Positions 1 through 9,490 of a DNA stretch of 64,000 nt are shown one piece after another. The notes beneath the pieces were generated by a model, which saw only the letters and a program-made list of their open reading frames with translations, had not been told where the DNA came from and searched no databases. Positions within the stretch are counted from its first letter, which is position 1; each line of letters begins with the position of its first letter. Position numbers and translations under genes: made by a program. The stretch lies in assembly GCF_000221045.1 (NCBI RefSeq), contig NC_015856.1:2286890-2350889 (forward strand), in the 5' to 3' direction. The DNA is from Collimonas fungivorans Ter331. Lineage in GTDB: Bacteria; Pseudomonadota; Gammaproteobacteria; Burkholderiales; Burkholderiaceae_D.

Positions 1-620
1 GCGTGCAGGCCGGCGACCATGCCTGGAAAGAAATCGGCGAACGGCAAAGCGTGTTTGACCAGAGTTCGCCGTATGCCGTGTATGTGCCGCACAGCCACGC
101 CGTCACCATCAGCGCCCATGGCGATGCTGAAATTGCGGTCTGCAGCGCGCCCGGCCATGGCGGCCTGGGCGCGCGGCTGATCGAGCCGGGCATGGCCAAG
201 CGTTCGGTGCGCGGGCAGGGTAGCAATACGCGCTACGTCTGCGATATCCTGCCGCAGACCGAACCGGCCGATCATTTGCTGGTGGTGGAAGTGGTGACGC
301 CGGGCGGTCATTCTTCAAGCTACCCGCCGCACAAGCACGATACCGATAACCTGCCGCAAGAGAGCTTCCTCGAGGAGACCTATTATCATCGCCTCAATCC
401 GCCGCAGGGTTTTGCTTTCCAGCGCGTGTATACCGATGATCGTTCGCTGGACGAATCGATGGCGGTGGAAAACCACGACGTGGTGATGGTGCCGCGCGGT
501 TATCACCCGGTGGTGGCGCCGCACGGCTACGACAGTTATTACCTGAACGTGATGGCGGGGCCCAAGCGCGAGTGGCATTTCAAGAACGATCCGGCCCATG
601 AATGGATGTTGCAGCGCTGA
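1..620 (+). CDS. iolB: 5-deoxy-glucuronate isomerase, 3' part (IolB)
   Basis: This is the C-terminal 206 or so residues of IolB, the isomerase that turns 5-deoxy-glucuronate into 2-deoxy-5-keto-gluconate in myo-inositol catabolism. The start lies outside the window (full-length family members are near 270 residues), so the GTG at position 3 is not a real start. The bicupin metal-binding signature is visible: the HSSSYPPHKHD motif followed by the conserved LEETYYHR stretch, then the second cupin half with VPRGYHPVVAPHGYDSYYLN and the characteristic KREWHFKNDPAHEWM ending. The rest of an iol operon would be expected upstream. It ends about 140 bp before a tRNA gene. Cytoplasmic enzyme. Family assignment is very secure. 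Confidence 0.95.
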   Translation, partial: VQAGDHAWKEIGERQSVFDQSSPYAVYVPHSHAVTISAHGDAEIAVCSAPGHGGLGARLIEPGMAKRSVRGQGSNTRYVCDILPQTEPADHLLVVEVVTPGGHSSSYPPHKHDTDNLPQESFLEETYYHRLNPPQGFAFQRVYTDDRSLDESMAVENHDVVMVPRGYHPVVAPHGYDSYYLNVMAGPKREWHFKNDPAHEWMLQR

Positions 621-688
621 TCCGATGCCGGTTTGGAACATCGCCTATGACGGGCCGTAAATAATTGCATAAAAATCGCAAACTCCGA

Positions 689-718
689 TTGACCGGATCC
701 ATGGAATTCACGTATTAT
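689..718 (+). promoter_or_regulatory. Sigma70-type promoter of tRNA-Leu
   Basis: A TTGACC -35 hexamer (689-694) and a TATTAT -10 hexamer (713-718) are separated by 18 bp. The expected transcription start falls about 40 bp before the mature tRNA 5' end at 764. It is the only clear consensus-like promoter between iolB and the tRNA. Confidence 0.65.
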
Positions 719-763
719 TCGGTCTTCGGAATTGCAGTAAGTCTTACGGGGCTTCGCATTACG

Positions 764-848
764 GCCCACGTGGCGGAATTGGTAGACGCGCATGGTTCAG
801 GTCCATGTGCCGCAAGGTGTGGGGGTTCGAGTCCCTCCGTGGGCACCA
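764..848 (+). tRNA. tRNA-Leu (anticodon CAG)
   Basis: A complete cloverleaf of 85 nt can be folded. The acceptor stem GCCCACG pairs with CGTGGGC, followed by discriminator A and an encoded CCA end (846-848). The anticodon stem CATGG/CCATG encloses the loop TTCAGGT, giving anticodon CAG for CUG codons. The T-arm GGGTTCGAGTCCC is canonical, and a long variable arm, as expected for a class II tRNA, lies between anticodon and T arms. CUG is the dominant leucine codon in this GC-rich window. Confidence 0.97.
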
Positions 849-873
849 GGCAACTGGTGTTGGAAGTAAAGAG

Positions 874-908
874 AAACCGCATAAACATCAATGTTTATGC
901 GGTTTTTT
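874..908 (+). terminator. Rho-independent terminator after tRNA-Leu
   Basis: A perfect 14-bp inverted repeat (874-887 with 892-905, loop TCAA) is followed directly by a run of T (903-909). It lies 25 nt after the tRNA CCA end, and would end the tRNA transcript before the oppositely oriented NRPS gene. Confidence 0.93.
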
Positions 909-1052
909 TCTTTTCCGGCCCAATTTTTCCTGGTTTTATCGATTGTCCGCAGTAGGAAATACCACCAGCTGAAAAGTGTCCTGGCCGCAGCTGAAGGGCG
1001 CCAGGGCAGTCATCCAGGATGCCCAGTGCCTGACTTCCATGCTCGCGGTCTT

Positions 1053-4000
1053 TCAGTTTTTTGCCGGCGCCGCCGGGCAGCCGCGCCAATTGGTGGCCGC
1101 CGGGATCGATTCGCCTTTCATCACCAGCGTCAGCGCCCCCAGCTTGGCGTTATCGTTGACCGTCGCGCTGTACAGCACGAAGCTGCGCGGCCCCATGTAA
1201 ACCCGGCTGCCGATGTTGACGTGGTCGATCTTCATGACCCGGTCTTCGAACAAGTGCGTCTGCGGGCAGGCCTGGGCATTCAGTTCGCTATAGTCGCCAA
1301 TGGTGACGCAGTCGAACTCGGTGATGTCGGTGGTGTTCATGTAAACCCCGCGGCCGATATGGCAGCCCAGCAGGTTCAGGGCCAGCGGCAGCCACGGCGT
1401 GCCGCGCAGGTAGCTCATGAAGTTCGGTATCGCGATGCCTTCATACAGGTTGGTGACGCCCTCCGACAGCCAGACGAACGGGGTCCACATCGGCACGCTG
1501 CATTTCTTGTAGCGCCCGATCAGCAGCCACTTGAGGGCGGCGATGAAGATGAAGGTGCCGATGCCGTACAGCAGGCCGGCGCTGGTGAGCAAGGAGATCA
1601 CTTCGCCCCACTGGCCGGCGCCGGCGAGCGGCATCAGGTTCAGCACCACGGTATAACCGACCGCGATCACGATCGCATGCGGCGAGACAATGCGGAAGCC
1701 TTCCACCAGCGAACGGCCGAGGCGGCGCCGGCGCGACGGGCGGAACGTCAGGTGTTCCGGGAAGCCGCTGGTCTGCTCGCGCGCCGGCAGGTTGATCGGC
1801 GGCGAGCCGAGCCAGGTGTCGCCGGGCTGCATGCGGCCGTTGTCCGGCGCGCGCGAATGGACGCCGATCAGGACGTTTTCCGGCAGGATGCTGCCGTCCG
1901 GCACGTAAGCGCCGTTGCCGACGAAACTGCGGCGCGAGATCACGGTCGGCTTCATGGTCATCCAGCCGCCCTCGATCTGTTCGTCGCCGAGCAATACGGC
2001 ATCGGCGATAAAGGTGTCGTCGCCCAGGGTCAGCATGTCCGGCACCACGCCCAGCGCGGTCGAGATCTCGGCATGGCGGCCTACCTTGGCGCCCAGCAGG
2101 CGGTACCAGTAGGGCGCGTAGACGGTGGCATAGACGCCGTGCAAGACGCTCAGGCTGGATTCCTGGATCTGGTTGACCAGCCATTTGCTGCAATAGATAT
2201 TGCTGCGCACCGGCCAGCTGCCGGCCCGCATGCGCGGCAGCAGGCTCCAGCGGATGCCGGCCGAGAGCAGGGCGGTGCAGACGATCAGCACCGCGGTGGC
2301 GGGGAAGGCCATGACGAAATATTTGGTCAGCTGGAACGGCACGTTGCCGTTGCTTTGCAGCCAGGGGAAACGATCGGTGTCGTCGAGCCAGTCGATCAGG
2401 ATGAAGCTGGGGAACACCGGCATGAAAAACAGGGTGGTGATGAGGAAGGCGCCGAACAGGAAAAATATCGATTCGCCCAGCTGACGCCTGCGCGTAACCG
2501 GCGGTCGCGGCGGTTTCGAGGCAGGGTCGAAAGCGCCTGCATCGCGCGCCGGCGAGCCGGTCCAGATGCGGCCGGCCGGCACCGCCTGGCCTTCGCTGAT
2601 GGCGCTCTGGCCTTCGACATGGCCGAAGACGCCGACATCCGTGTTGCCTTCCATGACGACATAGGAACCGATGCAGCTTTCGCGCTGCAAGGTGATCGGC
2701 CCCAGCCACAGCTCGCCGTGTTCGACGCGGGCATTCTCAAAATTGACGGCGTTGCCGATGCTCACGCCGTCCTCTATGGTGAGCAGGTCATGCGCGCGCA
2801 AGGTCATGGAGCCGATCACCACTTCCGAGCCGATGCGCGCGCCCAGCGCCCGCAGCCACCAGCTGTACAGGGTCGAGCCGCTCAGCAGGTAGGCCGGCGC
2901 CGCCTCGATCAGGCGGTCCGCCAGCCACCAGCGGTAATAGGTCAGGCCCCAGAGCGGATAACGGCCGGCTTTCAGGCGTCCGGCGATCAGCCATTTGGCG
3001 GCGATCGCAATGGCGAACTCGAACAGGGTGGCCAGCAGGAATACGCCCACCGACACCACGATTGCCAGGGCAATCGAATCGCCCGGATCGCCGGTGAAGA
3101 AGTGATAGGTGAAAAACGGCGCCAGCCATTGCATCATGCGCATCGCCACCAGCCACGGCACGGCGGCGGCCTGGGCGGCGCCGCACAGCCAGCGCTTCAG
3201 GTCCGACGGCGTGCTCCAGCCGGTGTCGACCGCGATGCCGGCGGCCGGCGCTACCGCCAGCACCTGGGCGATGCGGCCGATGGTGCGGTTCATGTATATG
3301 TCGCGCACCGTCACGTGGGCAAAATCGGGATTGGTGCGCAGAGCGGAAGCGAGTTTTGCCGCGAACAGCGAATGGCCGCCGAGATCGTTGAAGAAATCGG
3401 CGCTGCGCTGGATAGGCTGACCAGGGAACAGTTTGTTCAGCGCTGCGAACAGGGCCGCTTCGGCCGGCGTTTCGGGGAGGTCGGAATCACCGCTGGCGGC
3501 GCCGGTTGCCGCCAGCGGCCTGGCTTTCAACGCCTTGCGGTCGATCTTGCCGGAAGTCAGGCGCGGCATTTCCTGCATCGCTTCGAAGAAACCGGGCACC
3601 ATATAAGGCGGCAGCCGTTCGGCCAGGGCGCTGCGCAAAACCGCAGGGACGATTTCCGCGCCGCTTTCGGCGACGATGAAAGCGATCAGCTGGTCGATGC
3701 CGTCTTCCTGGCGCAATACCACCGCCACCGTGCCGACCCCGGGCTGGCGCGCCAGCACTTCTTCGATTTCTCCCAGCTCAACGCGGAAGCCACGGATCTT
3801 TACCTGGTCGTCGGTGCGGCCCAGGCACTGGACCCGGCCGTCGGCATCGATCCGGGCCAGGTCGCCGGTGCGGTACAGGCGGCGGTCGTGTTCGCCGCTG
3901 GCCCAAGGGTTGGCCAGGAATTTCTCGGCCGTCAGTTCCGGCCGCCCCAGGTAACCCTCGGCGACGCCGGGGCCGGTAATGCACAGTTCGCCGACTTCGC

Positions 4001-5102
4001 CGCGCGGCAGCAGGAGCAGGCCGTTTTCCGGCGCCGCCCCGGTTATCACCTCAATCACTAGCAGGCCGTAGTTAGGCAAGGGCCGGCCTATGGTGACCGT
4101 TTCATTGGCGCGCAGTTCGGCCAGGCTGGCCGATACCGTGGCTTCGGTGGGGCCGTAGGTGTTGAAAATTTGCCGGCCGCTCCTTGCCCAGCGGCTGACC
4201 AGCGCTTCCGGGCACATTTCGCCGCCCAGGTTGATGATGCGCAGGCTTGGCACGTCCTGGTTGAACAGGGCCAGCAGGGTCGGCACCGCGTGCAATACGG
4301 TGACGCCCTGTGCGGCCAGCGCCGGCGGCAAGGCTTCCGGGTCGGAAGCTAGCTCCTTGGGCGCGATCCAGAGCGTGGCGCCGGCCAGGTAGCTGATCCA
4401 GATTTCTTCGAACGACATGTCGAAAGCAACCGAAAAGCCCTGGTAGACGCGATCGCTGGCGGTGATTCCCAATACCGCGTTTTCACTGCGCAGGAAATGG
4501 CAGATGGCGCCCTGGGTGATGGCGATGCCTTTCGGCTTGCCGGTCGAGCCGGAAGTGTAGATGACATAAGCCGGATCGCTGCGCTGTACGTGCTGGCGGC
4601 GCAGCAACGGCGTCTCGCAGGGCGCTAGCAGCTGTTCTGCGGTCCAGACCTGGCACCGGCCCGAGTCCAGGCGCGGCGCGAATTGCTGGCAGCTGACGAT
4701 GCCCGGTGCTTGCGCGTCTTCCAGGCAGACCGCGATCCGGTCCGGCGGCGTATCGGCATCCAGCGGCAGCCAGGCGGCGCCGCTCTTGGCGATGCCGGCC
4801 TGCATGATCAGCAGGTCGATGCCGCGCGGCAGCCACAAACCGACGATCTGGCCCGGACCGACGCCGGCGGCGATCAGGCGTGAAGCGACCAGGTCGGCAT
4901 GATGGTTGAATTCTTGATAACTCAGCCGGCGCTCGCCGAACACCATGGCGATCTGGGCCGGCATGCGCTCGGCGGTCGCCTCAAGCAGGTCGGCCAGGAC
5001 TTCATCGCGTATCAGCTCAGGCCGGACCGGCCCATGCAGAACGTCCGGGTGACTGGAAAAACCGCTGGCAGCCGCGTTATCGACGAGCAAAGACTGAGTC
5101 AT
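1053..5102 (-). CDS. Pls/PosA-type non-ribosomal peptide synthetase (adenylation-PCP-membrane domain)
   Basis: This 1349-residue protein is a single-module NRPS-like synthetase. Residues about 40-540 form an adenylation domain with all core motifs: YTSGSTGKPKG (about 181), NTYGPTEATV, YRTGDLAR, GRTDDQVKIRGFRVELGE and SGKIDRKAL. A peptidyl carrier domain follows with the phosphopantetheine serine in DLGGHSLF (about 577). There is no canonical condensation or thioesterase domain. Instead, from about 640 on, hydrophobic membrane segments alternate with hexapeptide-repeat-like stretches (IGSEVVIGS, IGNAVNFENA, IGRGVYMNTTDITEF). That layout matches the Pls/PosA family, whose founder makes epsilon-poly-L-lysine on the membrane. 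By eye the specificity pocket reads roughly D-M-E-H-I-L-T-V-S-K; the acidic residue would suit a basic amino acid, but this is inference. It is divergently arranged with the GGDEF-EAL gene. Product unknown. Confidence 0.9.
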   Translation of the reverse strand: MTQSLLVDNAAASGFSSHPDVLHGPVRPELIRDEVLADLLEATAERMPAQIAMVFGERRLSYQEFNHHADLVASRLIAAGVGPGQIVGLWLPRGIDLLIMQAGIAKSGAAWLPLDADTPPDRIAVCLEDAQAPGIVSCQQFAPRLDSGRCQVWTAEQLLAPCETPLLRRQHVQRSDPAYVIYTSGSTGKPKGIAITQGAICHFLRSENAVLGITASDRVYQGFSVAFDMSFEEIWISYLAGATLWIAPKELASDPEALPPALAAQGVTVLHAVPTLLALFNQDVPSLRIINLGGEMCPEALVSRWARSGRQIFNTYGPTEATVSASLAELRANETVTIGRPLPNYGLLVIEVITGAAPENGLLLLPRGEVGELCITGPGVAEGYLGRPELTAEKFLANPWASGEHDRRLYRTGDLARIDADGRVQCLGRTDDQVKIRGFRVELGEIEEVLARQPGVGTVAVVLRQEDGIDQLIAFIVAESGAEIVPAVLRSALAERLPPYMVPGFFEAMQEMPRLTSGKIDRKALKARPLAATGAASGDSDLPETPAEAALFAALNKLFPGQPIQRSADFFNDLGGHSLFAAKLASALRTNPDFAHVTVRDIYMNRTIGRIAQVLAVAPAAGIAVDTGWSTPSDLKRWLCGAAQAAAVPWLVAMRMMQWLAPFFTYHFFTGDPGDSIALAIVVSVGVFLLATLFEFAIAIAAKWLIAGRLKAGRYPLWGLTYYRWWLADRLIEAAPAYLLSGSTLYSWWLRALGARIGSEVVIGSMTLRAHDLLTIEDGVSIGNAVNFENARVEHGELWLGPITLQRESCIGSYVVMEGNTDVGVFGHVEGQSAISEGQAVPAGRIWTGSPARDAGAFDPASKPPRPPVTRRRQLGESIFFLFGAFLITTLFFMPVFPSFILIDWLDDTDRFPWLQSNGNVPFQLTKYFVMAFPATAVLIVCTALLSAGIRWSLLPRMRAGSWPVRSNIYCSKWLVNQIQESSLSVLHGVYATVYAPYWYRLLGAKVGRHAEISTALGVVPDMLTLGDDTFIADAVLLGDEQIEGGWMTMKPTVISRRSFVGNGAYVPDGSILPENVLIGVHSRAPDNGRMQPGDTWLGSPPINLPAREQTSGFPEHLTFRPSRRRRLGRSLVEGFRIVSPHAIVIAVGYTVVLNLMPLAGAGQWGEVISLLTSAGLLYGIGTFIFIAALKWLLIGRYKKCSVPMWTPFVWLSEGVTNLYEGIAIPNFMSYLRGTPWLPLALNLLGCHIGRGVYMNTTDITEFDCVTIGDYSELNAQACPQTHLFEDRVMKIDHVNIGSRVYMGPRSFVLYSATVNDNAKLGALTLVMKGESIPAATNWRGCPAAPAKN

Positions 5103-5441
5103 GGATGAGGCAAGTAAAAGAGACAGGTGAACGATCGCAAGCGGGCGATGGTAGCACGCTGATATAGGTAACGTTCAGACAATTTTGCGGAAGCCCGACG
5201 CTGTGGTTTTCCGGTCTGCGGCGGGGCTTGGCTGCGCTTGCCGCAAGGGGTTTACGCGGGTATAGACAAGGCATTTTCCCCTCCCTTGCTAACGAACTTG
5301 CTAATGGGAAACTATTGGTCGTATGATGGGGTATTCAGGGCCCGGTTTCAAGTAGTATCGTTTTTCGCAATTTTCTGCAATTCCGCTAAAGCTTTCTGAC
5401 TGTGCAGTGTTTTTGTCGGTGAAGATCAGTGAGGTTTTGTG

Positions 5442-8264
5442 ATGCAGCGATTGAAGAAATTTTTCACCATGGACAGCGGCATGCGCTGGATCAAGGTGAT
5501 CTTGCCGTTCCTGGCGATCGTGGCCTTGATGGTGGGGCTGCTGGCGTTCAGCATGAATATCCTGTCTTCGGTGCGCGCCTTTGTCGGCGGCGAGAGCCTG
5601 TGGTCGAAGGCGCAGAAGGAGGCGGTATTCCACCTGAACCAGTATGCGGTGACGCATGCCGACCCCGACTACCAGAAGGTGCTGAAGGCGCTGGCGGTGT
5701 CGATCGGCGACCGCCGCGCCCGGGACGAGCTGGATAAACCCAATCCGGACCTGCAAGTGGTGCGCCAGGGTTTCCTGGACGGCGGCAATCACCCGGACGA
5801 CATCGACGGCATCATCAGCCTGTATCGCAATTTCAAGAATTTCAGCCTGCTGCGGGAACCGGTCGCCAACTGGAAGATCGGCGACCAGCTGATCCAGGAG
5901 CTGAGCGCAGAAGCCAGCCGCCTGCATGCGGCGATCAGCGCCGGCAACCCCGATCCGCAGACAATGATCGCCAGCGTCGCCCGCATCCGCGAGATAGACG
6001 CCGAACTGACGCCGCTGGAATTGCGCTTTTCCGCCAGCCTGGGCGAATCGTCGCGCCAGGTCCAGCGCCTGCTGCTGTTTGCGACGCTGACCATCGCCGT
6101 CGGCCTGATGATTTTCGGCAGCTGGATTTCGCGCTATATCCTGACCAAGAGCGACCAGTTCGAAGAGGCGCTGAAGATCAGCCAGGAACGGTTGCACCTG
6201 GCGATGCTGGGTAGTAACGACGGCCTGTGGGACTGGGATATCCAGGCCGACAATATCTATTATTCGCCGCGCCTGAAGGAATTGCTGGGGTATTCGCTGG
6301 AAGAAGAAGAGCCGACGCCGCTGCAGTTCCTGAACTGCATCTATCCGTCGGACCTGGATGCGGTGCGCGCCAAGCTGACGTCGCACCTGCACGACAATTC
6401 GCCGTGCGACATCGAGTTCCGGATCGTCACCAAGGGCGGGGAATTGCGCTGGGTCCGTTCCTGCGCGCAGTCCACCAGCAATTCGGCCGGCGAGCCGGTG
6501 CGCATGGCGGGCTCGTTTACCGACATCACCGCCCGCAAGCGCTCCGAGGAGCAGCTGTATGCCGCCAAGGAGCGCGCCCAGGTCACGCTGGAATCGATAG
6601 GCGAGGCGGTGATCACGCTCAGCACCGACGGCCTGGTCGAATACCTGAACCCGACGGCGGAAATCCTGACTCGCTGGACGCTGGCCTCGGCGCGCGGCTT
6701 GCCGCTGGAAAAAATCCTGCACGTGGTGGGCGAAAGCTCGGGCAACCGGATTCCCGACCTGATCCCGCAGATCCTCGACAACAGCGTGCCGATCGACCGC
6801 GCGTCCAACCTGCTGCTGGTCTGCGACGACGGCAGCGAGGTCGCGGTCAACCTGTCGGCCGAGCCGATCCGCAACCTGAGCGGCGAAACCATAGGCACGG
6901 TGCTGGTGCTGCACGATGTCAGCAAGGACCGGGAATATGCGGCGCAGCTGTCGTACCAGGCCAGCCACGACGAACTGACCGGACTTATCAACCGGCGTGA
7001 GTTCGAGCGGCGCCTGACGGTGGCGATGATCACCTCGCGCGACCAGCAGCGCCAGCATGCCGTGCTGTACCTCGACCTGGACCAGTTCAAGGTGGTCAAC
7101 GACACCTGCGGCCACGCCGCCGGCGACGAGCTGATCCGGCAGGTCAGCGTCTTGCTGAAACAGCGCTTGCGCGATACCGACACCATCGCCCGCCTGGGCG
7201 GCGACGAATTCGGCGTCTTGCTGGAGAACTGCCCGGTCGAGCATTCGCTGCGGATTGCCGAAGGATTGCGGCAGACCGTCGCCGATTTCCAGTTCGTCTG
7301 GACCAACAAGCCGTTCACCATCGGCGTCAGCATCGGCCTGATCAACCTGGCGGGCGAAATGCATACGTTGGGGCAGATCATGAGCGCGGTCGACGCCGCC
7401 TGCTACCTGGCCAAGGAAAAGGGCCGCAACCGTGTACACGAATACCGGCTGGACGACAGCGAGCTGTCGATACGGCACGGCGAGATGGAGTGGATCACGC
7501 GTATCAATGAAGCGCTGACGCAAGAGAAGTTCTGCCTGTTCTCGCAAGAGATTTCTGCCCTGGGCAAGCCTCCCAGCCACGGCGCCCATTTTGAAATCCT
7601 GCTACGCATGCTGGACAAGGATGACAACCTGGTGCTGCCGATGGTGTTCATTCCTGCCGCGGAACGCTACAACCTGATGCCGGCCATCGACCGCTGGGTC
7701 GTTTCGACGGTATTCGCCACCCTGGCGAAAATGCGCCAGCAAGGGCGCGGCCGGGAAATCCAGACCTGCGCCATCAACCTTTCCGGCACCAGCATAGGAG
7801 ACAGCAATTTCCTCAGTTTTGTGCAGGAACAGCACGTGAAGTACGGCATCGCGCCGCAAATCATCTGCTTCGAGATTACCGAGACCAGCGCGATCGCCAA
7901 TTTTGCCAAGGCTGCACACTTTATCCAGGAACTGAGAGGGGTGGGCTACCGCTTTGCGCTCGACGATTTCGGCGCCGGCATGTCTTCGTTCGCTTACCTG
8001 AAGAACCTGCCTGTCGATTTCATCAAGATCGACGGCGGGTTTGTCAAAGACATGCTGAACAGCCCGACCGACTATGCAATGGTGGAGGCGATCAACAAGA
8101 TCGGCCATTTGATGGGCAAGCAGACGATTGCCGAATTCGCCGTCAATGAACGGATCATCGGCACCCTGACCGAGATCGGCGTCGATTTCGCCCAGGGCTA
8201 CGGCATCGGGCGGCCGCGCGCGTTTGGCATCGGCGTCGACAAGAACCTGCTGAACGCCGGTTAG
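5442..8264 (+). CDS. Membrane PAS-GGDEF-EAL cyclic-di-GMP enzyme
   Basis: This is a 940-residue bifunctional cyclic-di-GMP turnover protein. Transmembrane segments near residues 17-42 and 211-232 enclose a periplasmic region of about 170 residues. Two PAS/PAC units (about 253-365 and 379-500), a GGDEF domain and a C-terminal EAL domain (about 685-935) follow. The cyclase motif is intact (RLGGDEF, about 586), with an RDTD inhibitory I-site just before it. The phosphodiesterase motif reads EIL rather than EAL in HFEILLRM, but the other metal and substrate residues are present (INLSG, FEITE, DDFGAG, IDGGF, TIAEF, AQGYGIGRP), so activity is plausible. The ATG at 5442 is preferred over the adjacent GTG at 5439 because GAGG stands 7 nt before it. 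Its stop overlaps the end of the convergent YcaQ-like gene by 4 bp. Confidence 0.93.
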   Translation: MQRLKKFFTMDSGMRWIKVILPFLAIVALMVGLLAFSMNILSSVRAFVGGESLWSKAQKEAVFHLNQYAVTHADPDYQKVLKALAVSIGDRRARDELDKPNPDLQVVRQGFLDGGNHPDDIDGIISLYRNFKNFSLLREPVANWKIGDQLIQELSAEASRLHAAISAGNPDPQTMIASVARIREIDAELTPLELRFSASLGESSRQVQRLLLFATLTIAVGLMIFGSWISRYILTKSDQFEEALKISQERLHLAMLGSNDGLWDWDIQADNIYYSPRLKELLGYSLEEEEPTPLQFLNCIYPSDLDAVRAKLTSHLHDNSPCDIEFRIVTKGGELRWVRSCAQSTSNSAGEPVRMAGSFTDITARKRSEEQLYAAKERAQVTLESIGEAVITLSTDGLVEYLNPTAEILTRWTLASARGLPLEKILHVVGESSGNRIPDLIPQILDNSVPIDRASNLLLVCDDGSEVAVNLSAEPIRNLSGETIGTVLVLHDVSKDREYAAQLSYQASHDELTGLINRREFERRLTVAMITSRDQQRQHAVLYLDLDQFKVVNDTCGHAAGDELIRQVSVLLKQRLRDTDTIARLGGDEFGVLLENCPVEHSLRIAEGLRQTVADFQFVWTNKPFTIGVSIGLINLAGEMHTLGQIMSAVDAACYLAKEKGRNRVHEYRLDDSELSIRHGEMEWITRINEALTQEKFCLFSQEISALGKPPSHGAHFEILLRMLDKDDNLVLPMVFIPAAERYNLMPAIDRWVVSTVFATLAKMRQQGRGREIQTCAINLSGTSIGDSNFLSFVQEQHVKYGIAPQIICFEITETSAIANFAKAAHFIQELRGVGYRFALDDFGAGMSSFAYLKNLPVDFIKIDGGFVKDMLNSPTDYAMVEAINKIGHLMGKQTIAEFAVNERIIGTLTEIGVDFAQGYGIGRPRAFGIGVDKNLLNAG

Positions 8265-9478
8265 AGCGCGGCCCGCAGCATGGTGCGGAAGGCCCGTGGC
8301 GTGCACTGGTCGATCACCACCTGCGGCGTGCCGTGCCAGCTGGCAAAACGCTGCAGGGTGGCCGCCAGTTCGGTGGCGAACCTCTGGCTGGTGCGGGTGC
8401 CGGGCTCAAGGTACAGCGCCTTGACCTGGAACACGCCCTGGCCGCGATGCGCCTTGGCGTCCAGCCGTCCCACCAGGGCGCCGCGATGCAGGATGGGCAG
8501 CGTAAAATAACCGTAGCTGCGCTTGGCTTCCGGCGTGTAGCACTCGAGCCGGTAATCGAAATCGAACAGCTCCAGCGCACGCTTGCGGTCCCATACCAGC
8601 GGATCGAAAGGCGACAGCAGGCAGGTAGCGCTGGGTTTCAGCAAACCGCCGGCGGCGGCCAGCGCCAGTTCGCGATGCGCGGGGTGGATGTACAGCGGCT
8701 GCTGCCAGTCGTCCACCGTGGCGCGCAGCAGGCTGCCGTCTTCGACCAAGGTCTCAGGATCGGGGCTGGGGCGGCTCTTGGCGGTGCGGAAGTAGTCGCC
8801 GATCCAGCTGGCTTTGGCCACTCCCAGTGCTTGCACCGCCTTGAGCAGCAAGGTGCGCTGGGTCTCCTCTGTGGATGGCATGCGGGTATCGTCCCAGTCG
8901 GGCAGGATGCGTTCGGCGAGGTCGTAGATCCGATGAAAGTTATGGCGCCTGGCGATCATCAGGCGGCCCGCCGTGAACAGCACTTCGAGCGAACGTTTTT
9001 CCGGTTTCCATTCCCACCAGCCGCCGCTTTTACCGTCGGTGCGCTTGAAATCGGCCGAGCGCACCGGGCCGTGCTGGCGGATATGCTGCAGCAGCAGCTC
9101 TATGGTGGCGGCGTGCTGTTCCATCCATTTGGCCGAATACTTCCAGCCCATGGAGCCGGGATCGATCATGCGGTGCCGGTACAGTCCGTAATCCTCGATC
9201 GGCAGGAAACTGGCTTCGTGCGCCCAGTATTCGAACAGCTGGCGTTCCTCCAGCAACTCGTCCAGCCAGCTCTGCTGGTAGCTGCCGAGCCGGCTCCACA
9301 ACACCAGGTAGGGGCTGCGCGCCACCACATGGATGGTGTCGATCTGCAGCAGGCCCATCTGGCGGATGGCAGCCAGCACGTCCTGCTTGACGGCTTTCTT
9401 GCGCACCGGGTTGAGCAAACCCTGGGCCGCCAGTTGCAAGGCGCGCGCGGCGGGCAGGGAGAGCTGGATGGCGGTCAT
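8261..9478 (-). CDS. YcaQ-family winged-helix DNA glycosylase
   Basis: This is a 405-residue member of the HTH_42/YcaQ family, whose characterised members unhook DNA interstrand crosslinks and remove bulky alkylated bases. The catalytic QxD motif is present as Q45-I-D47 in GLLQIDTIHVV, followed by the conserved ARSPYLVLWSRLG stretch. Typical family landmarks follow: the EYWAHEASFLP segment, the WWEWKPEK stretch and the C-terminal LLSPFDPLVWDRKR region. It starts 12 bp after the DyP peroxidase stop and points the same way, so the two are likely cotranscribed. Length matches the family. Role in crosslink repair is inferred from the family. Confidence 0.88.
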   Translation of the reverse strand: MTAIQLSLPAARALQLAAQGLLNPVRKKAVKQDVLAAIRQMGLLQIDTIHVVARSPYLVLWSRLGSYQQSWLDELLEERQLFEYWAHEASFLPIEDYGLYRHRMIDPGSMGWKYSAKWMEQHAATIELLLQHIRQHGPVRSADFKRTDGKSGGWWEWKPEKRSLEVLFTAGRLMIARRHNFHRIYDLAERILPDWDDTRMPSTEETQRTLLLKAVQALGVAKASWIGDYFRTAKSRPSPDPETLVEDGSLLRATVDDWQQPLYIHPAHRELALAAAGGLLKPSATCLLSPFDPLVWDRKRALELFDFDYRLECYTPEAKRSYGYFTLPILHRGALVGRLDAKAHRGQGVFQVKALYLEPGTRTSQRFATELAATLQRFASWHGTPQVVIDQCTPRAFRTMLRAAL

Positions 9479-9490
9479 GCCTGACCTGGC

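Noticed and set aside
891..4061. Long plus-strand open frame (over 1000 codons) opposite the NRPS gene
   Set aside because: It is the antisense shadow of the GC-rich NRPS gene: Arg/Gln/Ala/His-rich, low-complexity translation without any domain, while the minus strand has all adenylation motifs.
5301..7589. 762-codon minus-strand open frame
   Set aside because: Antisense shadow of the GGDEF-EAL gene, with no recognisable motif.
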